NCBI GenBank assembly: GCA_900555015.1
Contig: USJL01000004.1
Location: 37,774-101,773, forward strand
DNA length: 64,000 nt
Source: an uncultured Oscillospiraceae bacterium
GTDB taxonomy: Bacteria > Bacillota > Clostridia > Oscillospirales > Acutalibacteraceae
Direction: 5' to 3'
Below, in pieces: positions 52,101 through 59,130 of the stretch. Positions within the stretch are counted from its first letter, which is position 1, and the number at the start of each line of letters is the position of its first letter. Below the pieces are notes generated by a model. That model did no database searches, was not told where the DNA came from, and saw only the letters and a program-made list of their open reading frames with translations. Both the position numbers and the translations under genes were made by a program.

Positions 52101-52214
52101 TATTCTCCAAAAGGACTAACAATCGGCTTTGGAATTTCAGCTGTAACTATATTGACATTATCGGGATTATATATTTTAAAACACAAAAAAAGAACAAATT
52201 CTGATAAAGTGTAG
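49137..52214 (+). CDS. YfhO-family membrane glycosyltransferase-like protein with N-terminal GtrA-like domain
   Basis: A 1025-residue protein. Residues about 20-140 look like GtrA: four hydrophobic helices with LTERYFVFK and NYAVARVFVF, the usual helix ends. The rest is YfhO: PFGDTTVLRMDLYHQYGPLF, SFTSGGGSSFLGNYFNYLSSPLS, many membrane helices, then an extracytoplasmic domain ending YDEGWTVTVDGEKAE and a last helix. GtrA proteins help move lipid-linked sugars and YfhO proteins act in lipid-linked sugar transfer to wall polymers, so the fusion suggests one glycan decoration route. The ATG has AGG 8 bases upstream. Confidence 0.82.
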   Translation: MKNTIKTCKTKSNKLINGETINYAVSFLLSFISIICIKQIFKTFLGVNTQISVLIGFITGEIILYLTERYFVFKDEGINSTAKQLLFSVLNCLLHFGIYKLFDLLICKLLNGYSYSAWFAAGVFVFILNYAVARVFVFDCLSSAENKRNGKIYKIFFYNRYSFLSMLGALICLLFFYILFSVFPFGDTTVLRMDLYHQYGPLFTELFDRIVERKSFIYSFTSGGGSSFLGNYFNYLSSPLSALIFLFDRIQIPFAISFLVGFKCILSSGSFSYYLRKSQKVNNVFISVFGLLYAFCAYFLAYFWNIMWLDALVLFPFVVLGIEKIINEGKPKLYIISLALMLFCNYYMGYMACIFAVIYFIAYYFINNNLSSKIKSKDVKNKILCNKFINRGINFALSSLCVGMICAFFLVPVYFILTSSSATSGTFPKTFESYFGIFDFIKNHFAFLETTIRSSGDDVLPNVYCGILTLILVPLFVINKNIKTREKGIYILLLLFFLFCFDNNVANYIWHALHFPNDLPYRFSYMYSFLLLLISCKTINNIKAISIKDIGFVSMAWIALIVIAQETATSKMSDYTIYATIAFIIIWCAFFFAYKRKKINKLIIGTIVVAITFCEIIVCDTKALGLSQKLSDYTVNYPAYTECVNYIEDNDNSLYKTELSELNTRMDPCLYGYNGISVFSSMAYENYSGLQYSLGMYGNRINSYTYNTQTPVYNMMYNLKYIIYTGENTRPSTNLYTKYYECSNGKSVVFTNDYFLPISYCVNENINGWNTEEGNPFEVQSDWFKLSTGFSDVFKEVNYINCTHDGVIGNDVTSNGEYQYSGNSNTGSIDITIKPNINGNVYLYVSSREIKNLSCTSNDDSITQSIETPYILDLGYKTVDEEITVSLDCTNLDDASGSYDIYCYSADDAVLKAGYKLLNSQSINITDFNETEITGTINAKSNCVLYSSIPYDEGWTVTVDGEKAETFAVGNSQLGIMLKPGEHEIKYKYSPKGLTIGFGISAVTILTLSGLYILKHKKRTNSDKV

Positions 52215-52263
52215 AATTTTATTCGCCAAATAATGACAATTTAGTTAAAACTTCAAAATATTA

Positions 52264-52292
52264 TTTACAATATATAATAAATAGTGTAAAAT
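52264..52292 (+). promoter_or_regulatory. prs: Promoter of the PRPP synthetase gene
   Basis: TTTACA (52264-52269), 17 bases, TAAAAT (52287-52292), about 32 bases before the ATG, with a good AAGGAG ribosome site between. Confidence 0.6.
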
Positions 52293-52324
52293 ACAAGCGC
52301 ATAAAACTGAAGGAGAATATAAAA

Positions 52325-53503
52325 ATGGCACGTTTAACAGCACAAAATGTAGAAACTATTCCTTATGGACCGTTAGGCATTATTGCTATGCCCGGTTGCG
52401 AAGCACTTGCAGGCAAAGTAGATAAATACCTTGTTGAATGGAGAAAAGAGCAAGCAATCGAACATCAGGGCTCTATTGCCTTTTTCGGTTATCAAAGAGA
52501 CAGTTATTTAATTGACATTTCAAATCCACGTTTTGGAAGCGGTGAAGGCAAAGCAGTTATTAATGATACCGTTAGAGGTTATGACCTTTACATTGTTACT
52601 GATTGTTTTAACTACAGTGTAACATACAATATGTACGGAATGACTGTTCCTAAATCACCTGATGACCATTTTGCAGATTTAAAAAGAGTTATTTCCGCAG
52701 CTTCATCAAAAGCAAAAAGAATTTCTGTTATTATGCCAATGCTTTACGAAGGCAGACAGCACAAAAGAGCCAGCCGTGAATCACTTGACTGTGCAATGGC
52801 ACTTCAAGAGCTTGTTGGATTGGGCGTTGAGAATATTATTACATTTGACGCACATGACCAAAGAGTTCAAAACTCTATTCCGCACAAATCTTTTGAAAAT
52901 GTTATGCCTACATATCAAATGATTAAAGCTCTTATTAACAGTGTTGACGACCTTAAAATTGACAGCGACCACCTTATGATTATTTCTCCTGATGAAGGTG
53001 CTATGCAAAGATGTATTTTCTTTGCAACACAGCTTGGTGTTAACCTTGGTATGTTCTATAAAAGAAGAGATTTTACAAGAGTTGTTAACGGCAGAAACCC
53101 AATTGTTGAACATCAGTATTTGGGTGAATCTGTTGAAGGAAAAGACATTATTATCGTAGATGATATGATTTCTTCAGGTGAGTCTATGCTTGAAGTTGCT
53201 AAAAAGCTTAAAAATTTAGGTGCTGCAAGAATTTTTGTTTGCACAACATTCGGTCTTTTTGCAAACGGACTTCAAGTATTTGACGAAGCATATGAACAAG
53301 GCGTATTTGAAAAAGTATTCACAACAAACGGTGTATATCAAACTCCCGAACTTCTTTCAAGAGAATGGTATCAGTCTGTTGAACTTTCAAAATTCATTGC
53401 TTATTTCCTTGATACGCTCAACCATGATATGTCTGTTTCTTCTCTTCTTGATTCATCAATTAAAATTGATGCACTTTTAAGAAAAAAAGGATTGAAAGCC
53501 TAA
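52325..53503 (+). CDS. prs: Ribose-phosphate pyrophosphokinase (PRPP synthetase), divergent clade
   Basis: A 392-residue protein, longer than usual PRPP synthetases (about 315). The PRPP-binding loop is IIIVDDMISSGESM; YEGRQHKRASRES and TFDAHDQRV match the flexible loop and the active site region with the conserved histidine. It makes PRPP from ribose-5-phosphate and ATP. The extended N-terminus and the C-terminal helical extension are a clade feature of some Clostridia. Single-gene promoter upstream, and a TAAATG junction to the next gene. Confidence 0.88.
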   Translation: MARLTAQNVETIPYGPLGIIAMPGCEALAGKVDKYLVEWRKEQAIEHQGSIAFFGYQRDSYLIDISNPRFGSGEGKAVINDTVRGYDLYIVTDCFNYSVTYNMYGMTVPKSPDDHFADLKRVISAASSKAKRISVIMPMLYEGRQHKRASRESLDCAMALQELVGLGVENIITFDAHDQRVQNSIPHKSFENVMPTYQMIKALINSVDDLKIDSDHLMIISPDEGAMQRCIFFATQLGVNLGMFYKRRDFTRVVNGRNPIVEHQYLGESVEGKDIIIVDDMISSGESMLEVAKKLKNLGAARIFVCTTFGLFANGLQVFDEAYEQGVFEKVFTTNGVYQTPELLSREWYQSVELSKFIAYFLDTLNHDMSVSSLLDSSIKIDALLRKKGLKA

Positions 53504-54091
53504 ATGAAAAAACTTAACTCAAAAAAAGCCGACAAGGAAAATCAAAACTTAAGTGAAGAAATTTCAGAAACCGAACAAGTAAAAGTTAAAAAAACTTTTA
53601 CTAAAAAGCAACTTATTGTTTCAATAGTAATTGCAGTAATTTTAGCTGTAGCAATTTGTATAACGGCAGTATGCATTGCCAATGACGTTAATCCTATCAC
53701 CTATTCTTTAAGTGTTATAACAAAAGATAAAGATAAATTAATCGGAAAATGGCAAAGTCAAGATGCTCCGGGACTTTCCGCTTATGTATTTTACGAAGAC
53801 GGCGAATATGACACATATATTTCATCTTTCAATTTTTCCGGCACTTACGAAACAAAAGGCGATAAACTTATTTTAACAAACAATCGCTCTAAACAGGAAA
53901 TTACTTACCAATATTCTGTATCAGGAAGTACGTTAACACTTCGTTTAGTTGACGACAACGGCGAAAAAGTTAAAGATGATGAAACGTTAAAGTTCGATAA
54001 GGTAGACACGCTTAATCAAAAATCGTTGGCAGATATGCTTGGTGATTTAAAAAAAGACGCTGAAACTACTGCTGAAACAACAACAAAATAA
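53504..54091 (+). CDS. Unknown single-pass membrane protein
   Basis: 195 residues, family not recognised with confidence. A charged cytoplasmic start, one membrane helix (about 38-61), then a small beta-rich domain (DKLIGKWQSQDAPGLSAYVFYEDGEYDTYISSFNFSGTYET) like lipocalin-type DUFs that appear at membrane surfaces, ending in a threonine/glutamate-rich tail. It starts directly at the prs stop and is co-transcribed, with a bidirectional terminator after it. Confidence 0.72.
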   Translation: MKKLNSKKADKENQNLSEEISETEQVKVKKTFTKKQLIVSIVIAVILAVAICITAVCIANDVNPITYSLSVITKDKDKLIGKWQSQDAPGLSAYVFYEDGEYDTYISSFNFSGTYETKGDKLILTNNRSKQEITYQYSVSGSTLTLRLVDDNGEKVKDDETLKFDKVDTLNQKSLADMLGDLKKDAETTAETTTK

Positions 54092-54094
54092 CAA

Positions 54095-54126
54095 AAAAGA
54101 GCAGTTCAAATGAACTGCTCTTTTAT
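54095..54126. terminator. Bidirectional terminator
   Basis: A 14-pair inverted repeat (54095-54108 with 54111-54124) with A-run and T-run on the outer ends, between the convergent prs-associated gene and YoaK. Confidence 0.88.
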
Positions 54127-54139
54127 TATGTAAATGTAA

Positions 54140-54817
54140 TTATGACATTTCAATATTTTCTGATTTTTTAAACATCAAAACAAAAGGAAAAACAAGAATA
54201 ATTACAGCAAAATAAACACTTTTTGTGTTTAAAACATTTGTTAATAACGAACCGCATACAGCGCCGATTATAAACGATAAAATAATTCCGTAATAAGTCA
54301 AACTGCGCTTAATTAAAGATTTATCTTTATTTATAATTGCAAGGAAAAGCAACTCAGTACCGCTTCTTAAATTACCTGTACACATAGTTGTTGCAACAGT
54401 GTTGTTATTAATAACCCTAAACGCCTGAACCTGTAAAGCACAAACAAATGAAACCGCTGTATTTACAATGGCATTATGCTGTTCCGGCGGAATAAAAGAT
54501 GTACCCAACAACAATGCAGCCTCAATAAAAATGATAATTTGTCGCCAATGTATAACTTGGCTTTCTTTAAGCCATAATTTAATAAATTCGGAAAGCAAAA
54601 TGCCCACTGCAAAAGCTACAACCGGTATTAAATAATGGCCTGCCTTAAAGAAATCACCCCTTGCAACATTAATGCCAAGCAAAACGATGTTGCCCGTTTG
54701 AGCGTTTGCAAAAACACCGCCTCGTGTTATATAAGTATATGCATCTAAAAAGCCGCCAACAACAGCCAACGAAATACCTAAAACAAAGTTTTCGCTCATT
54801 TGCTTTGTATTTTTCAA
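54140..54817 (-). CDS. DUF1275 (YoaK-family) membrane protein
   Basis: A 225-residue protein with six hydrophobic helices, opening FVLGISLAVVGGFLDAYTYITRGGVFANAQTGNIVL, the family signature. Function unknown. The frame begins with TTG 54817 or ATG 54799; neither has a strong ribosome site (GAAGTGA lies 9-12 bases before the TTG). Confidence 0.88.
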   Translation of the reverse strand: MKNTKQMSENFVLGISLAVVGGFLDAYTYITRGGVFANAQTGNIVLLGINVARGDFFKAGHYLIPVVAFAVGILLSEFIKLWLKESQVIHWRQIIIFIEAALLLGTSFIPPEQHNAIVNTAVSFVCALQVQAFRVINNNTVATTMCTGNLRSGTELLFLAIINKDKSLIKRSLTYYGIILSFIIGAVCGSLLTNVLNTKSVYFAVIILVFPFVLMFKKSENIEMS

Positions 54818-54855
54818 AACTAAAAGTTCACTTCTTTTCTTTTAATAACGAGAGT

Positions 54856-54884
54856 ATTTTATCACTACATCCGTTTAAAATCAA
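54856..54884 (-). promoter_or_regulatory. Promoter of the YoaK-family gene
   Basis: Minus-strand TTGATT (54879-54884), 17 bases, TAAAAT (54856-54861) with TG two bases before, about 39 bases before the TTG start. Confidence 0.6.
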
Positions 54885-54899
54885 TATTTAAAAATAATT

Positions 54900-54929
54900 G
54901 TTTTACAGTAAAAAGATTTGGCAATAATA
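54900..54929 (+). promoter_or_regulatory. sigG: Candidate sigma-F-type promoter of sigG
   Basis: GGCAATAATA (54920-54929) is a full match to the sigma-F -10 pattern GGNRANAHTR; GTTTT (54900-54904) at 15 bases fits four of five -35 positions. The ATG is about 34 bases downstream. In Bacillus sigG is sigma-F dependent. A sigma-A reading (TTTACA-17-TAATAA) overlaps the same site. Confidence 0.45.
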
Positions 54930-54962
54930 AAAGCGTACATAATTTTTGAATGGTGGTTATGT

Positions 54963-55730
54963 ATGCAATTTAATAAAGTAGAAATTTGCGGTATAAATAC
55001 TAACGAATTAAAAGTTTTAAAGGAAAAAGATAAAATTGAATTATTGAAAAAAGCACAAAGCGGAAATAAAAAAGCACGTGAGGAACTTATAACAGGCAAT
55101 TTAAGGCTTGTATTATCGGTTATTCAGCGTTTTCAAAACAGAGGCGAATCAATGGACGATTTGTTTCAAGTAGGCGTTATTGGACTTATAAAAGCTATAG
55201 ATAATTTCGACACAAGCCTAAACCTTCGTTTCAGCACATATGCCGTGCCGATGTGTATAGGTGAAATAAGGCGATATTTAAGGGATGACAACCCTGTAAG
55301 AGTAAGCAGAAGTATGAGGGACACGGCGTATAAAGCAATGCAAGTTAAGGAACAGCTTATAAACAAATACGGAAAAGAACCGACAGTTGAACAGATTGCT
55401 GAAAAACTTAACATGAAAAAAAGCGATGTGGTTCTTGCACTTGAAGCCATTGTTGACCCTGTTTCATTATATGAACCGGTGTATAATGACGGAGGCGATA
55501 CAATTTACGTTATGGACCAAGTCGGCGACAGCTCTACTGACAAAGACTGGGTTGATGAAATTTCAATAAAAGATGAAATTAAAAAACTTGATGACAGAGA
55601 GCGAAATATAATGTACCTTCGATTTATGCAAGGCAAAACCCAAATGGAAGTGGCAGAAGAAGTGGGCATTTCTCAGGCGCAAGTGAGCAGACTTGAAAAA
55701 AACGCCTTAAAAAGAATTAAGGGCGAATAA
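54963..55730 (+). CDS. sigG: RNA polymerase sporulation sigma factor SigG
   Basis: 255 residues beginning MQFNKVEICGINTNELKVLKE, the N-terminus typical of SigG. Region 2 includes NLRLVLSVIQRF, DDLFQVGVIGLIKAIDNFD and RFSTYAVPMCIGEIRRYLRD. Region 4 is MQGKTQMEVAEEVGISQAQVSRLEKNALKRI. It switches on late forespore genes. The ATG at 54963 has GGTGG upstream; the longer frame to 54918 overlaps the promoter. It is a single gene here, not beside spoIIGA-sigE as in Bacillus. Confidence 0.93.
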   Translation: MQFNKVEICGINTNELKVLKEKDKIELLKKAQSGNKKAREELITGNLRLVLSVIQRFQNRGESMDDLFQVGVIGLIKAIDNFDTSLNLRFSTYAVPMCIGEIRRYLRDDNPVRVSRSMRDTAYKAMQVKEQLINKYGKEPTVEQIAEKLNMKKSDVVLALEAIVDPVSLYEPVYNDGGDTIYVMDQVGDSSTDKDWVDEISIKDEIKKLDDRERNIMYLRFMQGKTQMEVAEEVGISQAQVSRLEKNALKRIKGE

Positions 55731-55758
55731 AAAACGAGAAGCAATGCTTCTCGTTTTT
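55729..55758 (+). terminator. Terminator of sigG
   Basis: A near-perfect palindrome (ACGAGAAGCA with TGCTTCTCGT) around a very short loop directly after the sigG stop, then six T. Reading the other way it also follows the RHS fragment on the minus strand. Confidence 0.88.
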
Positions 55759-55765
55759 TGTTATT

Positions 55766-56150
55766 CTACAATGAGTTATACACATCGGCATAGCCTGTTT
55801 TTATATTGCCGTATGTATAACCGATTTTCTGTGTTCCAAGCGGTGAAAAATGCGTTATGCCTGTTAGATAATTTGTTTTGTTTTCGTATGTGAAATCTGT
55901 GCATGAAAGCAGTTCGCCGCCATTTTTGGCTGTGCCTGAATATTCACGCTGAGATACAACACGCTCCGCAAGGTCGTAGGTGAAACGGGTATTTGAATTA
56001 GTGAAGTAGTCGGTAATCTGTGCAACACTGCCGTTGTTGCCGTAAGAATACGTTACCCTCTGACTGTTATCTCCATTATACTTCTTTTCAGTCTGACGGT
56101 CAAATTTATCATACGTAAAGTCTACATAATCTCCGTTGCCGTAGGTTTGC
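55766..56150 (-). pseudogene. RHS repeat core fragment
   Basis: On the minus strand an open frame of about 125 codons, QTYGNGDYVDFTYDKFDRQTEKK to GYTYGNIKTGYADVYNSL and a TAG at 55766, is very close to the segment of the long RHS gene around 60930-61280. It lacks any start and the rest of the RHS core, and ends abruptly at a GC-rich hairpin (56151-56172). A further scrap at 56211-56245 matches the RHS N-terminal part near 62419-62452 (NNAYQTGAFC). This is a decayed or shuffled RHS copy. Confidence 0.8.
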
Positions 56151-56172
56151 GGCGGGGTGAGGACACCCCGCC
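56151..56172 (-). repeat. GC-rich hairpin repeat at RHS fragment edge
   Basis: Perfect 9-pair stem (GGCGGGGTG with CACCCCGCC, 56151-56159 and 56164-56172) around AGGA. It abuts the RHS fragment exactly where homology to the long RHS copy ends and shares the AGGA (minus: TCCT) loop with the repeats listed below. A second, AT-richer palindrome (56188-56209, arms GAGAACA) follows. Confidence 0.75.
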
Positions 56173-56268
56173 CTTTATTTTAACACAGAGAACAGTCCCT
56201 TGTGTTCTCCTAGCAGAATGCGCCCGTCTGATAAGCGTTGTTTATTTTCGGGAATTCCTTTATGTTTC

Positions 56269-56748
56269 TTATGATTTTTGAGACGATAGCCAGTTAATGT
56301 ATTCTTTTGAATGTTTAAGATTGTCTAATTGTTCCTGTGTAACATCTAAGGCATTAAGAATATCGTTAATCAACTGTTCGCCTTTAAAATCGCCTTTTGA
56401 ACGTTCCTGTACTATTTTTAATGATTTGATAATTATATCAATAAATAATAATCGTTTGCTTTCGGGATTTGATCTTTTAAATTGGTAATAATCCATACGA
56501 AGTCGTATGTCCGCCTCTTTTTTCTTTCGCCAAATTTGTTTTCGTTCTTTCCAGCCTATTAATTCCCAAGTTTCATCACTAAAACAAGTAGGAATTATAC
56601 CAATAGAACGAAATTCAGTTCCGTAATTATTAACATTTTCTAAATCAGCATTTTGATTTGTAACAAAAGCAAGTTCTTGAGTTATTTTATTTAATATTTC
56701 TGATATGTGTCCAATCATCTCTGTTTCAATCGTTATAAATAATTCCAT
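56269..56748 (-). CDS. Imm44-like immunity protein
   Basis: A 159-residue acidic/basic mixed soluble protein. The segment IGIIPTCFSDETWELIG, then ADIRLRMDYYQFKRSN and RLLFIDIIIKSLKIV resembles the Imm44 immunity family (W/hydrophobic..DxRLxxD..F pattern). It starts 12 bases after the RHS-URI toxin stop with GGGGGAAACAAA before the ATG, the place expected for a cognate immunity protein. The family call is by remembered pattern only, so moderate confidence; the role as immunity is inferred from position. Confidence 0.6.
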   Translation of the reverse strand: MELFITIETEMIGHISEILNKITQELAFVTNQNADLENVNNYGTEFRSIGIIPTCFSDETWELIGWKERKQIWRKKKEADIRLRMDYYQFKRSNPESKRLLFIDIIIKSLKIVQERSKGDFKGEQLINDILNALDVTQEQLDNLKHSKEYINWLSSQKS

Positions 56749-56760
56749 TTTGTTTCCCCC

Positions 56761-57837
56761 TTACCAAAACGATTTATTCCAAGGTGGTTTGCGACCAAGT
56801 TTGGAATAATATCTTTTGATTTGTCGATGTTGCCAAAAATGCATTTGACGCTTTGTTCCAGAAGCCATTTTGAACATAGTTACATTGTTTTCTTTATAGA
56901 ATTTTTTGGTATATCTTTTCACTCCTCTTGTAGTTTCACCATATTTCATAACTTTTCCAGTATCATTTTTTCTTAAAGCATAACCAATAGCAGATTTATT
57001 AGTGCTTAAAGAATTACCATGGACTTTAGTAACTGGTTTTGCAGCATCTAAAGAGTTATCTATTTTATTAACTGCTTTGACAACATCTGCAGCATCATCA
57101 ACTTTAGTTGATGCTTTAACAAGGGCTCCTCCACCCGTAATACCTGGTATAACAAGACAGGCAACATCAACAGTTAATCCAATCCAAGCCACAGGGTCTT
57201 TAGGGTCTTTAGCGACGCTTGCGATACTGACTGCAAGAGAAATAACGTCAAATACAGTATCCCAAAAATTGCCACTTTTATCAACACGGTTTACTGGATT
57301 ATTATCACAATAAGCAAATAAATTTTTATCTGTTAATCCTGCTGGTGTTTCTGTAGATACATTTTCATTGTCTGCACTAACAAACCTGCACATATCAGGT
57401 GAATAATATCTTGTTTTGAGATAATACCACTCAGTTTCCTTATCGTAGTAGTAACTGCGGTAAAGGATAGGGTTTATCAGTGCGATGCGTTTATGTTTTT
57501 CTGCGGCAGGAATTTTGTTTGTAATCGGCTCGTTGTCAGAGTCTGTTGTGTCGGTTGTGTTTGCAGTTTCATCAGCGTTTAACGGAACGTCGAGGACGCC
57601 GTTCCCTACGGATTCATCAATGTCATTTGATGCATTTTCGTCAGTTATATTGTTTATCGGGTTGCCGTCTTTGTCGGTAACTGCGATAACCTTACCCCAA
57701 GCATCATACTCATATTTTACAAGTATACTTCCGTCAGCATCGGCGATAGCAACAACATCGTTTTGGGCGTTCTTAATATAATAGTATTCCGTATCATTGT
57801 AAATAAATCCAAAAATATCGGAATTATTATCGTACAT
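56761..57837 (-). CDS. RHS-repeat-associated C-terminal toxin, URI/GIY-YIG-like
   Basis: 358 residues. The N-terminal part is RHS core (FGFIYNDTEYYYIKNAQNDVVAIADADG) ending with the RHS-associated core motif YYYDKETEWYYLKTRYYSPDMCRFVSADNE and NPVNRVDKSG, after which the variable toxin begins. The last 80 residues, YALRKNDTGKVMKYGETTRGVKRY... to RRPPWNKSFW-like ending (KPPWNKSFW), resemble a URI/GIY-YIG nuclease (Tox-URI2-like). No ATG, GTG or TTG exists upstream in the frame, which stays open to a TAA at 58168, so the RHS N-terminus has been lost. It may be an orphan toxin module. Confidence 0.7.
   Translation of the reverse strand: MYDNNSDIFGFIYNDTEYYYIKNAQNDVVAIADADGSILVKYEYDAWGKVIAVTDKDGNPINNITDENASNDIDESVGNGVLDVPLNADETANTTDTTDSDNEPITNKIPAAEKHKRIALINPILYRSYYYDKETEWYYLKTRYYSPDMCRFVSADNENVSTETPAGLTDKNLFAYCDNNPVNRVDKSGNFWDTVFDVISLAVSIASVAKDPKDPVAWIGLTVDVACLVIPGITGGGALVKASTKVDDAADVVKAVNKIDNSLDAAKPVTKVHGNSLSTNKSAIGYALRKNDTGKVMKYGETTRGVKRYTKKFYKENNVTMFKMASGTKRQMHFWQHRQIKRYYSKLGRKPPWNKSFW
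57583..57610 (-). repeat. Coding hairpin repeat (RHS copy 2)
   Basis: GGAACG (57583-57588) and CGTTCC (57599-57604) with GTCGAGGACGC between, ending CTACGG. Read on the minus strand in frame it encodes VGNGVLDVP in the second RHS protein. Near-identical to the copy at 59998-60025. Confidence 0.8.
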
Positions 57838-58167
57838 AAATACGAGGGTATTGTCGCCCGACTTCTGTCCTGCGAGAATTGAGCCATTGTAGTAATAGTT
57901 GGTGGTTTCCCCGTTTACGGTTTTGGAAGTTCGCAGTCCGTCACCATTGTAGGTGTAGGAAATTTCACTATCACCGTCGGTAATACTCTGTAATTGTCTG
58001 CCTGTCCACGTTAATGATTTACTGCCTATGGTTAACGGATTGCCGATTTCATCGTAGGTTATCGGTGTGCCGTTGTAGTTAGTGAGCAGGTCAGACCAAG
58101 TGCTGTCGTTGTATTCCCACGTTTTGGTAGTTGGTGTTGCGGGCGGATAGTATCCGCCCCTACGAGA
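57838..58167 (-). pseudogene. Truncated upstream part of RHS copy 2
   Basis: The same reading frame as the 358-residue toxin gene continues upstream without a stop, encoding ATPTTKTWEYNDSTWSDLLTNYNG and SISEISYTYNGDGLRTSKTVNG-like RHS repeats, nearly identical to the long RHS copy at 60220-60505. It ends at a hairpin repeat (58141-58159) and an in-frame TAA (58168-58170). No start codon is present. Confidence 0.75.
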
Positions 58168-58191
58168 TTACAGGGGCAATTATGAATTGCC
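58141..58191 (-). repeat. Hairpin repeats at the 5' break of RHS copy 2
   Basis: GGGCGGATA with TATCCGCCC (58141-58149 and 58151-58159) then CCTACGAG, followed by GGCAATT/AATTGCC (58175-58181 and 58185-58191). Both have the GTAGGGG-like edge seen in the other repeats. RHS homology stops here. Confidence 0.7.
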
Positions 58192-58245
58192 TGTTTGTGT
58201 TGTCATAAGGTTGTATGTATGTGATTGTATTGTAATGTGTTTTTG

Positions 58246-58304
58246 AAAAACGGTGGGAGGCGGTAAAATAAAATGATAAAAATTTGGGGAAAAGCCGCCC
58301 ACCG
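58246..58304 (-). terminator. Hairpin, possible terminator of the 245-residue gene
   Basis: Arms CGGTGGGAGGCGG (58251-58263) and CCGCCCACCG (58295-58304) with a three-base bulge. On the minus strand the stem is followed by TTTTTC, fitting a terminator after the gene that ends at 58393. Confidence 0.5.
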
Positions 58305-58350
58305 TAGTAAACAATGAATTTAATCATTGTTGTACCTGAAATAAAGGTTT

Positions 58351-58384
58351 GATTGCGGCGGGTGAGGATACCCCACCCTACGAA
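58351..58384 (-). repeat. Degenerate hairpin repeat with TCCT loop
   Basis: GGCGGGTG-AGGA-TACCCCACCC then TACG, a weaker version of the hairpin at 56151. On the minus strand it reads GTAGGGTGGGGTA-TCCT-CACCCGCC, next to the stop of the 245-residue gene. Together with the hairpin at 58246 it fills the 240 bases between this gene and RHS copy 2; nothing else was seen there. Confidence 0.6.
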
Positions 58385-58392
58385 AAATTGAA

Positions 58393-59130
58393 TTATTTTC
58401 GTAAATTTTCATTTGAAATATTGAGTGCTTTAAGTAAAAAATTTCGCATTTTTTTAACTTGCGCAATTCCGAAATCTTTCGGAGGAACGCCAATGTAAAG
58501 TGTTTTACTGCCAAAAGAATATCCTGCTCGTAACTCGTATTCACGAATTGATGTAACTGAAGTATCATTTAAATGTTTATAAAATGACGAAGACACTTTG
58601 TTTACACAAAGCATAGACGATACGGATATAGTGTAATTTCTCCATTTACTTTTTTCTTTAATACACTGCTCAAAAACATTTGATGTTTCAGTTAATATTG
58701 GTTCAATATTTTCATCGTCAGAATACATTATTACATAATATGAAACAGACATACCGTGTTTTTTATAATAGATAAATATTTTATCTTTTTGATATTCTGT
58801 TTTAGGCTTATATAACTCATATTCATTTTTAATGAGTTCTGCCGACAATTTTGAATTTAATTCATCAAAATCAGAAAAGATTATATTTGCCTTATCGGGT
58901 TTTTCTGTTTTACTCCATTTTTTTAAAACCGAATTAGGTATAGCGCATGTTAATATAATTATAGGTATTCCGAAAAAGAAAACTGATCCGATCCAAATTT
59001 TAGGATATGTTTCCGCCATTTCATCCGTTCCAAGTATCGGAAAAATTTCGGGAAGAAAAAAGCCTAAAATAAATGCGCAAAATGTAAGAACAGTACAAAT
59101 TTTTATTATAGTTTCAATTTTTTTTATCAT
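58393..59130 (-). CDS. Putative RHS-associated immunity protein, two-helix membrane protein
   Basis: A 245-residue protein. Two hydrophobic helices near the N-terminus (about 9-32 and 47-65) are followed by a soluble alpha/beta domain of about 170 residues (ELIKNEYELYKPK, VSYYVIMYSDDENIEPILTETSNVFEQ, then GYSFGSKTLYIGVPPKD). The family was not recognised. Its ATG overlaps the stop of the long RHS gene in ATGA, so it is coupled to that toxin's translation; immunity against a toxin acting at the membrane is an inference from position. Confidence 0.65.
   Translation of the reverse strand: MIKKIETIIKICTVLTFCAFILGFFLPEIFPILGTDEMAETYPKIWIGSVFFFGIPIIILTCAIPNSVLKKWSKTEKPDKANIIFSDFDELNSKLSAELIKNEYELYKPKTEYQKDKIFIYYKKHGMSVSYYVIMYSDDENIEPILTETSNVFEQCIKEKSKWRNYTISVSSMLCVNKVSSSFYKHLNDTSVTSIREYELRAGYSFGSKTLYIGVPPKDFGIAQVKKMRNFLLKALNISNENLRK

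Noticed and set aside
57002..57313. Plus-strand open frame opposite the RHS toxin
   Set aside because: Antisense shadow of the toxin gene.
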